Under the pieces are notes generated by a model. It ran no database searches. It saw only the letters and a list, made by a program, of their open reading frames with translations, and had not been told where the DNA came from. The translations under genes and the position numbers were made by a program. This document shows, one piece after another, positions 27,070-35,875 of a stretch of 64,000 bases of DNA (position 1 is its first letter; every line of letters begins with the position of its first letter). This stretch comes from Persicirhabdus sediminis (GTDB lineage: Bacteria; Verrucomicrobiota; Verrucomicrobiia; Verrucomicrobiales; Akkermansiaceae): assembly GCF_016595495.1 (NCBI RefSeq), contig NZ_JAENIM010000039.1, positions 711,094 to 775,093 on the forward strand. The letters are read 5' to 3'.

Positions 27070-28041
27070 ATGGCCAAAAAGGAACCTAAACGCAAGAAGG
27101 TGACTCACATCACTGTTGGAGATTTTTTTAATCGTCATAAAAAGGCGCTTGAACTCACCCTGCAGGGCCAATCCGTAGGCATGGATAGAAAAATCCTCGA
27201 GCCTAACATCAACCACCCAGGCCTCGCTCTCTCTGGCTTCCTAACTTACTTCGCTGAAAAACGCATTCAGGTACTAGGCAACTCCGAGCTGTCTTATATG
27301 AAGACGCTAACGGAGAGCGAAAAAGCAAGTCGCTTTGAAGCCATTCTCAAAGAGAACATCCCGTGCATCGTTACCGCTAGGGCCAAACCGCTTCCGACCA
27401 AATTGCTAGAACTAGCCAATAGCTACGGCGTTCCCGTATTCATGACACCAAAAATAACCATGAACTTCGTCAACGCGGCTACCATCCGGCTGGAGGAAGA
27501 TTTTGCCGAATCTGTCTCGCTCCACGGCTGCATGATGGACTTCAAAGGTGTCGGCGTTCTCATCATGGGCGACAGCGGCTCAGGTAAAAGCGAAACCGCA
27601 CTCGGCTTGCTAGAACGTGGCGCCGCCTTGGTTGCAGATGATTTGGTCACCATTCACAACATCAGCGGCGAGCTCATCGCCTCTACCAAAGAATTCTCCC
27701 GCGGGTTCATCGAGATGCGCGGAATCGGCATCATCAATGCTGCTAACTTATTTGGCCTCGGCAGCATCAGCCCGAAAAAAGACCTCGATATTGTCATTCA
27801 ACTCAAACCACACTCACACCTAAACGAAGTCGACCGACTCGGGATTAATCGACAGACTTATAACATCCTTGATGTCGAAGTTTCTAAGGTAGAAATCCCT
27901 GTCGCACCAGGCCGTGATACAGCTCGATTAGTTGCCGTCACCTGTCTCGACCACCAATTGCGCACACTTGGATATGACATGGCTGACGAATTCAACCAAC
28001 GATTACTTGATCGCATGGCAGCTGGAAACGTTAGCTTGTAG
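27070..28041 (+). CDS. hprK: HPr kinase/phosphorylase
   Basis: Phosphorylates HPr on its regulatory serine and reverses the reaction. In Gram-negative bacteria with an incomplete PTS it acts as a regulatory switch. The Walker A motif is GDSGSGKSETAL (about residue 165), followed by the HprK signature EMRGIGIINA. The N-terminal domain (about 10-140) is the HprK-specific domain. The length of 323 is standard. It is a single gene followed by a hairpin. HPr and enzyme I genes are not in the window. Confidence 0.96.
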   Translation: MAKKEPKRKKVTHITVGDFFNRHKKALELTLQGQSVGMDRKILEPNINHPGLALSGFLTYFAEKRIQVLGNSELSYMKTLTESEKASRFEAILKENIPCIVTARAKPLPTKLLELANSYGVPVFMTPKITMNFVNAATIRLEEDFAESVSLHGCMMDFKGVGVLIMGDSGSGKSETALGLLERGAALVADDLVTIHNISGELIASTKEFSRGFIEMRGIGIINAANLFGLGSISPKKDLDIVIQLKPHSHLNEVDRLGINRQTYNILDVEVSKVEIPVAPGRDTARLVAVTCLDHQLRTLGYDMADEFNQRLLDRMAAGNVSL

Positions 28042-28086
28042 CTAACTATCAGCAAGTTACAAAAACACCCGCACTCACATCACAGG

Positions 28087-28118
28087 TCTAGCTGGCAGCT
28101 CACCGCTCGCCAGCTAGA
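28087..28118 (+). terminator. hprK terminator made of an inverted TAGCTGGC pair
   Basis: TCTAGCTGGC (28087-28096) and GCCAGCTAGA (28109-28118) form a 10-bp perfect stem, followed by TTATTTTAATTT. Both arms are copies of the over-represented motif. Confidence 0.65.
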
Positions 28119-28188
28119 TTATTTTAATTTCTGAGAAATTGGGGATTTTCTTTTTTTTCTTACCCGCTAGTGTCTGCGGCTTCCAACG

Positions 28189-29436
28189 ATGAACACAGCA
28201 GACACATACAGCCAATTCGTTCTCCCTACCTACGGTCGCTTCCAGCTCGTTCCTGAGCGCGCCGAAGGTGTTTACCTCTGGGACAACGAAGGCAAGCGAT
28301 ACCTCGATTTCTGTACAGGAATCGCAACCTGCAGCGTGGGCCATTGTCACCCAGCCGTCACCAAAGCCATCCAAGATCAAGCCGCCACATTGGTACATTG
28401 CTCTAACCTCTACCAAATTCCACAGCAAGCCGAACTGGCCAAGCTGCTGGTAGAGAAATTTGTTGGCACTCCCGGCAAGGTGTTTTTTGGCAACTCTGGC
28501 GCTGAAGCTAACGACGGCATGATCAAAACCGCACGTCGCTACGGCCACGCGCGCCCAAATGCCAACGGTGAAGCGCGCTACGAAATCATCACATTCGACA
28601 AATCATTCCACGGCCGCACGCTCGGCTCCATGTCCGCTACCGCACAGGAGAAAATCCAAGTTGGTTTCACTCCCCTGCTAGCTGGATTCCGCTACGTGCC
28701 ATTCAACGACAGCTCCGCCCTAGCAGACGCCATCGGCGAGCACACAGTTGGCATCATGTTTGAGCCCGTGCAAGGTGAAGGTGGCGTTAATGTCGCCGAC
28801 GAATCATTCATCACAACCATCAGCCAACTAGCTGACAAACACGACCTCCTTCTCCTGCTCGACGAAGTTCAAGCAGGTCTGGGCCGCTGCGGCACCAAGA
28901 TGGGCTACCAAGCCGTTAGCACTTCTCTTAAGCCAGACATTGTTAGCTGGGCGAAAGGGCTCGGCGGCGGCATTCCTATCGGCGCATTCTGGGTTAGCGA
29001 TCGCAGTATCGACGATGACGGCACCACTCTGAGCTCACTCATGGGCCCTGGCTCACACGGATCTACCTACGGCGGCAACCCACTCGTTAGCGCTGGCGCG
29101 CTTGCCGTGCTCAAGGAAATCCTCCAGCTAGAAGAAAATATCCACGCGCGCGAAAAACAAATCCGCGAGACCATTGCTAGCTGGAACCACCCACTCATCA
29201 CCGAAGTCCGCGGCAAAGGATTGCTGCTAGGCATTGGCCTTGTTAGCGAGAAATTCAACCTCAAAGAAGGCCAAATGGCTGGACTCAAACTCTGTGCAGC
29301 ACTGATGGATGCCGGCATGCTCACCGTGCCAGCTGGCCCAGATACTCTGCGCCTACTACCACCACTCAACGTCACCGAGCAAGAAATTGACGACGCCCTA
29401 ACTATTCTGAAAACTGTCCTCGATTCAAACCTCTAA
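28189..29436 (+). CDS. argD: Acetylornithine aminotransferase
   Basis: A class III pyridoxal-phosphate aminotransferase of 415 residues. It shows FGNSGAEANDGMIKTARRYG, FDKSFHGRT (substrate and PLP-phosphate region), EPVQGEGGVNV and LLDEVQAGLGRCG, with the PLP lysine in SWAKGLGGGIPIGAF. It transfers an amino group to N-acetylglutamate semialdehyde in arginine synthesis. The adjacent argF (15-base gap) and the ArgA-like gene at 31996 support ArgD over related GABA or ornithine transaminases. Confidence 0.93.
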   Translation: MNTADTYSQFVLPTYGRFQLVPERAEGVYLWDNEGKRYLDFCTGIATCSVGHCHPAVTKAIQDQAATLVHCSNLYQIPQQAELAKLLVEKFVGTPGKVFFGNSGAEANDGMIKTARRYGHARPNANGEARYEIITFDKSFHGRTLGSMSATAQEKIQVGFTPLLAGFRYVPFNDSSALADAIGEHTVGIMFEPVQGEGGVNVADESFITTISQLADKHDLLLLLDEVQAGLGRCGTKMGYQAVSTSLKPDIVSWAKGLGGGIPIGAFWVSDRSIDDDGTTLSSLMGPGSHGSTYGGNPLVSAGALAVLKEILQLEENIHAREKQIRETIASWNHPLITEVRGKGLLLGIGLVSEKFNLKEGQMAGLKLCAALMDAGMLTVPAGPDTLRLLPPLNVTEQEIDDALTILKTVLDSNL

Positions 29437-29451
29437 TCACTTCACAATAAC

Positions 29452-30348
29452 ATGAATCACCTACTATCGATCGAAGAACTCAGCCGTGAACAACTCAGCG
29501 GCCTAATCGATTCCGCAGTTACGCTCAAAGCTGAGCGCGGCAATCACTCAAGCCAGCCACTCGCCGGACAAACTTGGGCGATGATTTTCACCAAATCATC
29601 CACCCGCACACGTGTCTCGTTTGAAGTTGGCGTGCGCGAGCTTGGCGGCAACGTGATGTTTCTATCATCTAATGACATCCAGCTAGGACGCGGCGAACCC
29701 ATCATCGACACCGCTCGCGTGCTCGGCCGCATGGTTCACGGATGCATCATCCGCACATTCGCCCAGCAAGATGTTGTCGACTTTGCCGATTACTCAAAGA
29801 TCCCAACTATCAACGCGCTCACTGACGACGAGCACCCGTGCCAGATTCTAGCTGACCTGCTCACCGTGCGTGAGAAACTCGGCTGCTGGGATGGTAAAAA
29901 AGTCGTCTTCATAGGCGATGGCGACAATAACATGTCGCGCTCGTGGATGTGGGCAGCTAAGAAGTTAGGCTTCGAGCTTGTCATCGCCGCGCCACAGGAA
30001 TGCCTTCCACCAGCAGAGTTTATGCATCGCCTTGACGCCCCTAACGTAACCCTCACTACTGATCCTGTTGCGGCAGCTAAAGGCGCCGACATCATCAATA
30101 CCGACGTCTGGCTCAGCATGGGCCAGGAAGGTCAGGCTGAAAAAGAAGCTTTGTTTGGTGACTACCAAGTTAACAGCCAGCTGCTCAGCCACGCCAACGA
30201 TGGACACATCGTGCTGCACTGCCTGCCAGCTTACCGCGAAAAAGAAATCACCGAGGAAATCCTCGAACTCCACGCTGATACTATTTTCCAACAAGCTGAA
30301 AACCGCCTGCACGCGCAAAAAGCTGTGCTCGCCGCTGTAGCTAAATAA
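29452..30348 (+). CDS. argF: Ornithine carbamoyltransferase
   Basis: Makes citrulline from ornithine and carbamoyl phosphate. The carbamoyl-phosphate loop is KSSTRTRVSFEVG. The ornithine-side motifs are HPCQILADLLT and HCLPAYR, and DVWLSMGQE is also present. These are specific to ornithine rather than aspartate carbamoyltransferase, although the usual HCLPA-HR reads HCLPAYR here. The length of 298 is normal. It is the second gene of the argD-argF operon and is closed by the terminator at 30393. Confidence 0.95.
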   Translation: MNHLLSIEELSREQLSGLIDSAVTLKAERGNHSSQPLAGQTWAMIFTKSSTRTRVSFEVGVRELGGNVMFLSSNDIQLGRGEPIIDTARVLGRMVHGCIIRTFAQQDVVDFADYSKIPTINALTDDEHPCQILADLLTVREKLGCWDGKKVVFIGDGDNNMSRSWMWAAKKLGFELVIAAPQECLPPAEFMHRLDAPNVTLTTDPVAAAKGADIINTDVWLSMGQEGQAEKEALFGDYQVNSQLLSHANDGHIVLHCLPAYREKEITEEILELHADTIFQQAENRLHAQKAVLAAVAK

Positions 30349-30359
30349 CAAAGCCGCTG

Positions 30360-30430
30360 GACTAACCATCTAGCCAGACAATCCATTTCACAAAAAAGCC
30401 CGCGCTCCAAAGCGCGGGCTTTTTCTCTTT
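30360..30430. repeat. Direct repeat copy 1 with terminator, after argF
   Basis: About 70 bases beginning ACTAACCATCTAGC, continuing CCATTTCAC and then the terminator, match 31870-31940 with few differences. The two copies bracket the gene at 30523-31875. Confidence 0.6.
30393..30425 (+). terminator. Terminator of argD-argF
   Basis: AGCCCGCGCT (30397-30406) and AGCGCGGGCT (30411-30420) form a 10-bp stem with a 4-base loop, followed by TTTTTCTCTTTTT. There is an A-tract on the 5' side as well, so it could work in both directions. Confidence 0.93.
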
Positions 30431-30522
30431 TTCATCAAAAGCAAATCCTTCTGATAGAGTAAACAAGAATAGTCAGTTAGCTCAGCTTTGACTTTGACAA
30501 AGCACTTGTTTTACTAAGAAAT

Positions 30523-31875
30523 ATGCGAGCCATGAGCTCCCTATACATTCCCAAAAAATTTCTACTTTCCTCACTAGCTGGCCTTACCGCAGCCAGCGCA
30601 GGATCCCCTGAAGGTGACTGGAACGCCTTCAATATCCAAACACCCAAAAACCTCGATATCAACTATGTCGAAGAAAATGGTGACACCCCAGGCTATGTTG
30701 AACTTCAAGGCGGCTGGGATTTTGAAGTCCATGGCCCAGAATCCCTGAGCGTCAATGCCGCTGGCCAATTTAACGGCGGCAGCATCAGCTTCCTAACCGA
30801 CACTGGTAGAACTAAAGTCATCTCCGATGGCAAAACCGAATACCTCTGGCGCAACGCTAACGAAGATGTGCTCATGGGCAGCAAATACGAAAGCCCATCA
30901 GCTGGCGGCTCACAAAATTGGACACAGGTATTTAGCATTGTGCTTCGCCAACCAACCACCCTAAGCGAAGAAGACCTGCTCGGCGACTGGCAAGCGGTAC
31001 GCATGCAAGTGCCCAAATGCATCACCTTTGACTACGATGAAGTAATCGAAGCCAACGAGTTAGCTGGCCACTATCAATTTGATATCGAGAGCTTCGAAAT
31101 CACCTTTTCAACCCATCTGGTAGACGACCAAACAGAATACCGAGCCACCATCAACACCGACGAAGTCGGCACCTATAGCACGCCTAGCAATGATACGGTA
31201 GCGCTGAGCTTCGGCATCAACCCAAAGATCAACGCCAGCAAAACGGTCATGGTTGCCACCGAATCAGAAGGTTCTATCAGCGACCCGGACAACGCCAGCC
31301 AAGTCCTACTCATCTTCATCAAAAAATCCAGCGTTGCCGCTACTGAAGCCAGCCTAGCTGGACTATGGGGACATTCTAACTTTGATACGCCATTATTCTA
31401 TGAAGCCTACAATGCTGAACAAATCGACCCATCAGGCGGTTATCAGTTCGACGCCGAAGCTCTGCCGCAAACTGTCACTCCATTTGGCACCGTGAAAGAT
31501 GCACGTGGCGGCGCTAGCTTTGAATTGAAAAGTGCTGGCTACTTGACAGCCACTGAGGCTAACGAACCAGCGAGCCACGTCTACTATACTCAGGACCAGC
31601 AAATCATGCTCGCTTGGCACGCAATTGATACCAAAAACGCTAACACCTCTCGTATCGGCTTCTCTATGCTCACTCGCTATGAAAGGCCGCTAGACATTGC
31701 ATTCAACCCAGAAGACCCAACAGAAATAGCCATCACCATCCCCGATGGCATGAATCTAGAAAAAAGCTCTACCTTGGGCGACTGGGACAACGTTACCCCT
31801 AGCAACGACGGCGCCCACATAGAAAATACAGAGCCCGGCAGCGCATTCTACCGCGTCGTACCACAGCAAGACTAA
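30523..31875 (+). CDS. Secreted protein of three related beta domains with a FYRV-type C-terminal module
   Basis: 450 residues with a signal peptide (cut near TAASAG). Three similar units start at EGDWNAFNIQTPKNLDINY (about 28), LGDWQAVRMQVPKCITFDY (about 154) and LAGLWGHSNFDTPLFYEAY (about 277). Each opens with a G-W strand and continues for about 125 residues of beta structure, so I infer a tandem lipocalin- or barrel-like repeat. The last 55 residues, from about LEKSSTLGDWDNV to AFYRVVPQQD, are the short beta module often found at the C-terminus of secreted verrucomicrobial proteins. The ligand is unknown. The gene is bracketed by two nearly identical terminator regions. Confidence 0.72.
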   Translation: MRAMSSLYIPKKFLLSSLAGLTAASAGSPEGDWNAFNIQTPKNLDINYVEENGDTPGYVELQGGWDFEVHGPESLSVNAAGQFNGGSISFLTDTGRTKVISDGKTEYLWRNANEDVLMGSKYESPSAGGSQNWTQVFSIVLRQPTTLSEEDLLGDWQAVRMQVPKCITFDYDEVIEANELAGHYQFDIESFEITFSTHLVDDQTEYRATINTDEVGTYSTPSNDTVALSFGINPKINASKTVMVATESEGSISDPDNASQVLLIFIKKSSVAATEASLAGLWGHSNFDTPLFYEAYNAEQIDPSGGYQFDAEALPQTVTPFGTVKDARGGASFELKSAGYLTATEANEPASHVYYTQDQQIMLAWHAIDTKNANTSRIGFSMLTRYERPLDIAFNPEDPTEIAITIPDGMNLEKSSTLGDWDNVTPSNDGAHIENTEPGSAFYRVVPQQD

Positions 31876-31940
31876 GCATCTAGCTAACAATCCCATTTCA
31901 CCAAAAAGCCCGCGCTATGCTGCGCGGGCTTTTTCTTTAA
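31870..31940. repeat. Direct repeat copy 2 with terminator, after the secreted protein gene
   Basis: Starts at the stop codon of the upstream gene (ACTAAGCATCTAGC) and matches 30360-30430 through the terminator. The loop of the hairpin differs (TATGCT here, CCAA there). Confidence 0.6.
31903..31935 (+). terminator. Terminator of the secreted protein gene
   Basis: AGCCCGCGC (31907-31915) and GCGCGGGCT (31922-31930) form the stem, with T-tract TTTTCTTT after and AAAAA before. Confidence 0.93.
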
Positions 31941-31995
31941 ATTCTTCCTACTCCGTAGATACAATTTTCAACCACAGCCAGTCTTAGAGAAAGGT

Positions 31996-33054
31996 CTACA
32001 GCTCCTTGCCAAAGGCACGCGAGTTGCGGCCGCTTTGTTGCAACATCAGCTGGCGGCTGGCTGGAAGTTTTTCCATCGACCATTCTTGGTAACCCATGGT
32101 TTTTTGGAAAAAGACAGAGGCGCGGTTAGTGAGCGCAAAGACGCCTTTCATGCCACGTTTCCTCGCCTGCTCTTCACCATTTTTCACCAGCTCAGCGCCG
32201 TATCCCATGCCTTCGTGTGACTGCTTCACATAGAGACAGGCAATTTCTGCCAGATTAGTTTCTTGATAACCATAAAGCGCGTAACAGCCAACAACGTTAC
32301 CATCGATATCGAGCACCCAGTAATCATCCATACATGCGCGGATGGCCTCGTACGAACGCGGCACCAAATGGGTACTACGCACCGAGCGACCAATCATCGC
32401 CAAAAGCTCAACAATATCTTCCTCCACAATCGGACGGATAGAGCGATAGCTATCAGCATAGACCATGGTTCCCACACCTTCGTTAGAAAATAGCTCGCTG
32501 AGCAAAACGCCAGGCACACTACCATCTAGCACGTGAACCCGTGGTACACCCGCGTGACATGCCGCGACTGATTTTTCCAACAGAGCAATGCCAGCTAGAC
32601 CTGGTTTTTCTTTCCAGCTAGTAGCTTCAGCGGCACGTAGCGCGTGAATTGGCTGACCATCCAGCTCGATACCAGCCCCTTCGTTGAGCAAGATCAACTT
32701 CGACGCATTGAGCTCAACAGCAAACTTGGCAACATCAGCCCCTAGCGGATCTAGACCATCAATATCAACCAAAGCTGTTTGCCCACGCTGCAGCACGGGA
32801 CTAACCATTAGCGCGTCCATTGGCTGCACAACCTGGCCACATTTCAGCTCAACATCAGCGGCAAGGTCAGCTAACTGCTCAATGGTCTGCGCGTCACTAG
32901 CAAGCACCAAGCGCACGCCAATATTTTGCAGTGAAATGAAGTCTAGCATGACCTCAGCCAGCGCGGACTGCGGACAGCTAACGACAACAACAAACAACTT
33001 CCCTCTGAACTGCGGCACGTATTGCAGCACCCCTCTGGTATCTCCCCAAGACAT
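31996..33054 (-). CDS. argA: ArgA-type amino-acid N-acetyltransferase (N-acetylglutamate synthase)
   Basis: 352 residues in two parts. Residues 1-210 resemble a reduced amino-acid-kinase fold ending RVHVLDGSVPGVLLSELFSN and GVGTMVYAD, a stretch characteristic of bacterial ArgA. Residues 215-352 are a GNAT domain with IRPIVEEDIVELL, the acetyl-CoA loop QSHEGMGYGAEL and the late FFQKTMGYQEW. It would acetylate glutamate with acetyl-CoA, the first step of arginine synthesis, consistent with argD and argF 2 kb away. The kinase-like part is shorter than in E. coli ArgA. It lies 19 bases after the unknown gene at 33074. Confidence 0.8.
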   Translation of the reverse strand: MSWGDTRGVLQYVPQFRGKLFVVVVSCPQSALAEVMLDFISLQNIGVRLVLASDAQTIEQLADLAADVELKCGQVVQPMDALMVSPVLQRGQTALVDIDGLDPLGADVAKFAVELNASKLILLNEGAGIELDGQPIHALRAAEATSWKEKPGLAGIALLEKSVAACHAGVPRVHVLDGSVPGVLLSELFSNEGVGTMVYADSYRSIRPIVEEDIVELLAMIGRSVRSTHLVPRSYEAIRACMDDYWVLDIDGNVVGCYALYGYQETNLAEIACLYVKQSHEGMGYGAELVKNGEEQARKRGMKGVFALTNRASVFFQKTMGYQEWSMEKLPASRQLMLQQSGRNSRAFGKEL

Positions 33055-33073
33055 GAATTTTAAATCTAAATAT

Positions 33074-34462
33074 CTAGCGCCCTTCTAGGATGTGCTGGAC
33101 AACTGGGTAACCTTCTTTTGGCACTAACTTACGCCATTTTGCATCCCCAGCGTGAATCATGTTGGTCACATCACGTCCTGTATAAAGCAGTAGTTCTTCG
33201 TCGCTGAAACCTAACTCATGAATCAAGTGGTTGATCAAGAAATATCGATAGAGCGGCTCAAACTTCTCAGGTGACTTGAAGCTTGTTGCGGTCACTAACT
33301 CGGAATCCGGTGAATGTTTCCACGGGTAGATAAGCAATGATAGATCCTGTTTGAACAAGCGACCAAATGACTCCAAGATACCGCCAGCTAGATTTTCAGA
33401 CCATTTCTCTTTGAACAACTCATTGAGCAATCCAATACTGAGAACGATGCCAATCGGCTCGCTAGTGTAGCGACGCAGGTAAGTGCCAATGCGGTGGAAC
33501 TCGGGGCAATTAGAAACCAATACAGTCTTACCTAAGGCCTGCAGCGCATCCGCCCTATCAAGGAAGGCGCGATGATCAACCGCGGTACCGCGCAGCAGGT
33601 TGTTCATGGAAATCTCACAGATCTCCATGCTGTTATCAACCGTCTCCTGACCCAACTCACGCAGGAAAGCTTCCTTCGACTGATCAAGCATATCGAGATG
33701 CAAGCGAAGCACTGGGTCAAAGCTACCACGCAAGAGAATGATAGGTTTTTTGTAGAGCACTTCAGCTGGCTGGACAACCTCGCCAGTAGGCAAGAACATC
33801 GCCGCATCCGTCAGTCCTTTCTGCACTAACTGCAAGTGACAAAGTCGGTTGTCAATATACTCAAAACCCTTACCTTCGAACTTGAGCATGTCGACTTCAA
33901 CACGACCTTTCGCTAGATTATCTAGCAATGAATCAACAAATTGATCTAATGAATCGAGGTGATACAGAGCGGCGTAGATCATGTTGGTCCCAACAACACC
34001 CAGCGCTTCCATTTGATCTGTATTTTCCAGATCCAACAGGCGCACGTGCATCAAGATATCACACGGGCTGCTTTTGGGGTGCAACTGCAAGCGAATCCCT
34101 AACCAACCGTGACACTCACCGGTATCCTGGTAGCCGCGCGCGCGCACAGTATTACAGAAACTAAAAAATCGAGTGGTGTCACCACGCTTTTCACTCAAGC
34201 GCTCATCTAGCAAGCTATACTCGTGGCTGAGCATTTGCAGTAGACGCTGGCGGGACACATAGCGGCTGGCTTTACCGTAGATTTCATCGCTCATCGTCAT
34301 GTCGTAGGCCGACATTGACTTGGCGACAGTGCCCGCTGAGGCAGGCGCGCGGAAGAACCAGTTAGCCACTTCTTGGCCAGCTCCAATTTCAGCAAAGGAG
34401 CCGTATTTTGATTCATCTAAATTGATCCTTAGCGCCTTATTATAGGTCGTTGATTCACTCAT
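33074..34462 (-). CDS. Conserved cytosolic protein of unknown function
   Basis: 462 residues, no signal peptide or membrane helix. The N-terminal block, with KALRINLDESKYGSFAEIGA and then GTVAKSMSAYDMTMSDEIYG, belongs to a well-conserved family I remember from Cyanobacteria, Bacteroidetes and Verrucomicrobiota. Databases often mislabel it as a TonB-dependent receptor. The middle contains HGWLGIRLQLHP and ILMHVRLLD. I see no catalytic motif I can name. It is immediately upstream of the ArgA-type gene (19-base gap) and 21 bases downstream of a zinc-ribbon membrane protein. The three probably share a transcript. Function unknown. Confidence 0.75.
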   Translation of the reverse strand: MSESTTYNKALRINLDESKYGSFAEIGAGQEVANWFFRAPASAGTVAKSMSAYDMTMSDEIYGKASRYVSRQRLLQMLSHEYSLLDERLSEKRGDTTRFFSFCNTVRARGYQDTGECHGWLGIRLQLHPKSSPCDILMHVRLLDLENTDQMEALGVVGTNMIYAALYHLDSLDQFVDSLLDNLAKGRVEVDMLKFEGKGFEYIDNRLCHLQLVQKGLTDAAMFLPTGEVVQPAEVLYKKPIILLRGSFDPVLRLHLDMLDQSKEAFLRELGQETVDNSMEICEISMNNLLRGTAVDHRAFLDRADALQALGKTVLVSNCPEFHRIGTYLRRYTSEPIGIVLSIGLLNELFKEKWSENLAGGILESFGRLFKQDLSLLIYPWKHSPDSELVTATSFKSPEKFEPLYRYFLINHLIHELGFSDEELLLYTGRDVTNMIHAGDAKWRKLVPKEGYPVVQHILEGR

Positions 34463-34483
34463 TTTTTTATAGGGTAAAAACGG

Positions 34484-35698
34484 TTATTTCTCTTCTTCTA
34501 CGGGTACCTGGATGCGCTCCACATCATACCAATCAGGCATCACTAACTCGTCGATCAAGACCTGATTACGGGCGCGAGCATCTTCAGGATAATGCACCTT
34601 TATGGTGATTCTGCTCCCATCACTATGTGGTGCCACTGCGCCAATTAGTCCCATGTTGGTAGTTTGGTCAATGTAGCCGTAGAGAACGTGCTCGCTATCA
34701 ATGGATTCCAATCGGTAAACTTGCCATTTTTTGTCGTCGCGGAACCCGTATGCGTAATAGTTATCGTAATAACAAACCGCACGAAATACTTTAGGCTCAG
34801 AAGGCTTTTCATCTTTGAATTCCTGCCAAGGCATCTCAGACCAACCAACCCAATACTCCCAATCAAATAGGAATTTGTCACCGACACGTTCAAATAACAG
34901 GTGGATGATAGAATAATCAGCTAGTTCTCCGGAAACTTTTACCAGCGGCGGAATCACCGTGAGCGCGCCACTTCCAAATTGCTCGCTAAGCTTAACCGGC
35001 TTCCATGGGTTTTCTGCATAATACGCCCTAACTTTGGGCATGACATTCTCAGCGTCGTACAAATACGGCTCCCATTCTTCTACCGACTCGGCTTCGAAAA
35101 TATGCCTCGCCACCTCGCCAACTTTCGCCCCAACAACATCTGAGCGCCAATTTTCATCCTGCGCAATCGCTACAATCCCTGTCTCCTTCACCGCTGGCTT
35201 TTGAACCTCTAACTCTTCATTCATTTGTTGCCATAGCGGCACCTCTTCGTCTGAGCGCTCGACTACTTCTTCCAACTCCACAGTGGTTACCACAGAAAAT
35301 AAAGCCCAACAGATCATGACAAAACCAGTCACACCGCCAAGATATAACAAACTGAGCACAAGGTGATTGCTGCGTTTCGGCACCTCATCAGGGTCCACAT
35401 CACGCTCCCAATCTGGTGACGAACTGCTCGCCATATGTTTGTGCATGGCAGCTTGGTGCGTGGTCGCCTCTGCGGCTGGCTGTAACTTCGCCTTAATTTC
35501 AGGCTGATCATCTGATGAAGTTTTGAAGCCTTCTAGCATTTTGTGAATTTTGACATCATCAGGAATGGCTAACATTTCCTTACAACCAGGACAAACCACA
35601 CCATAACCATCATGGTCCCGCGGGATCCTGAATACCAATCGACAACTCGGGCAGACAAAGCTGCCCCAGCCAGCACTTTTCTTTACGGCTTCGCTCAC
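34484..35698 (-). CDS. Membrane protein with an N-terminal zinc ribbon
   Basis: 404 residues. The N-terminus has two CxxC pairs (CPSC and CPGC about 20 residues apart) forming a zinc ribbon of the MJ0042 type. A low-complexity linker follows, then a transmembrane helix (about 110-132, LVLSLLYLGGVTGFVMICWAL here given as region). The large C-terminal part is extracytoplasmic, with aromatic beta segments such as WEYWVGWSEMPW. This layout (ribbon, helix, secreted domain) is frequent in Verrucomicrobiota and Planctomycetota. The function is not known. Confidence 0.7.
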   Translation of the reverse strand: MSEAVKKSAGWGSFVCPSCRLVFRIPRDHDGYGVVCPGCKEMLAIPDDVKIHKMLEGFKTSSDDQPEIKAKLQPAAEATTHQAAMHKHMASSSSPDWERDVDPDEVPKRSNHLVLSLLYLGGVTGFVMICWALFSVVTTVELEEVVERSDEEVPLWQQMNEELEVQKPAVKETGIVAIAQDENWRSDVVGAKVGEVARHIFEAESVEEWEPYLYDAENVMPKVRAYYAENPWKPVKLSEQFGSGALTVIPPLVKVSGELADYSIIHLLFERVGDKFLFDWEYWVGWSEMPWQEFKDEKPSEPKVFRAVCYYDNYYAYGFRDDKKWQVYRLESIDSEHVLYGYIDQTTNMGLIGAVAPHSDGSRITIKVHYPEDARARNQVLIDELVMPDWYDVERIQVPVEEEK

Positions 35699-35875
35699 AA
35701 TAAAAGACTAATCAAAGCAAGCTGGATATCAAGCCTCGGCAAGGAATCTGGTGATATTTTATTCAGACATGTGCTAAGAAATTTGCCAAATAACAAAGCC
35801 CAAGCATGCACACGCCGCCCAGTCCGCAATGAACCACGGTGCCATTCAAGAAAAGATGGCAGTTCCCAGCTAGCT

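Noticed and set aside
33074..34462. TonB-dependent receptor annotation
   Set aside because: No signal peptide, plug domain or beta-barrel pattern. The name is a known mislabel for this family.
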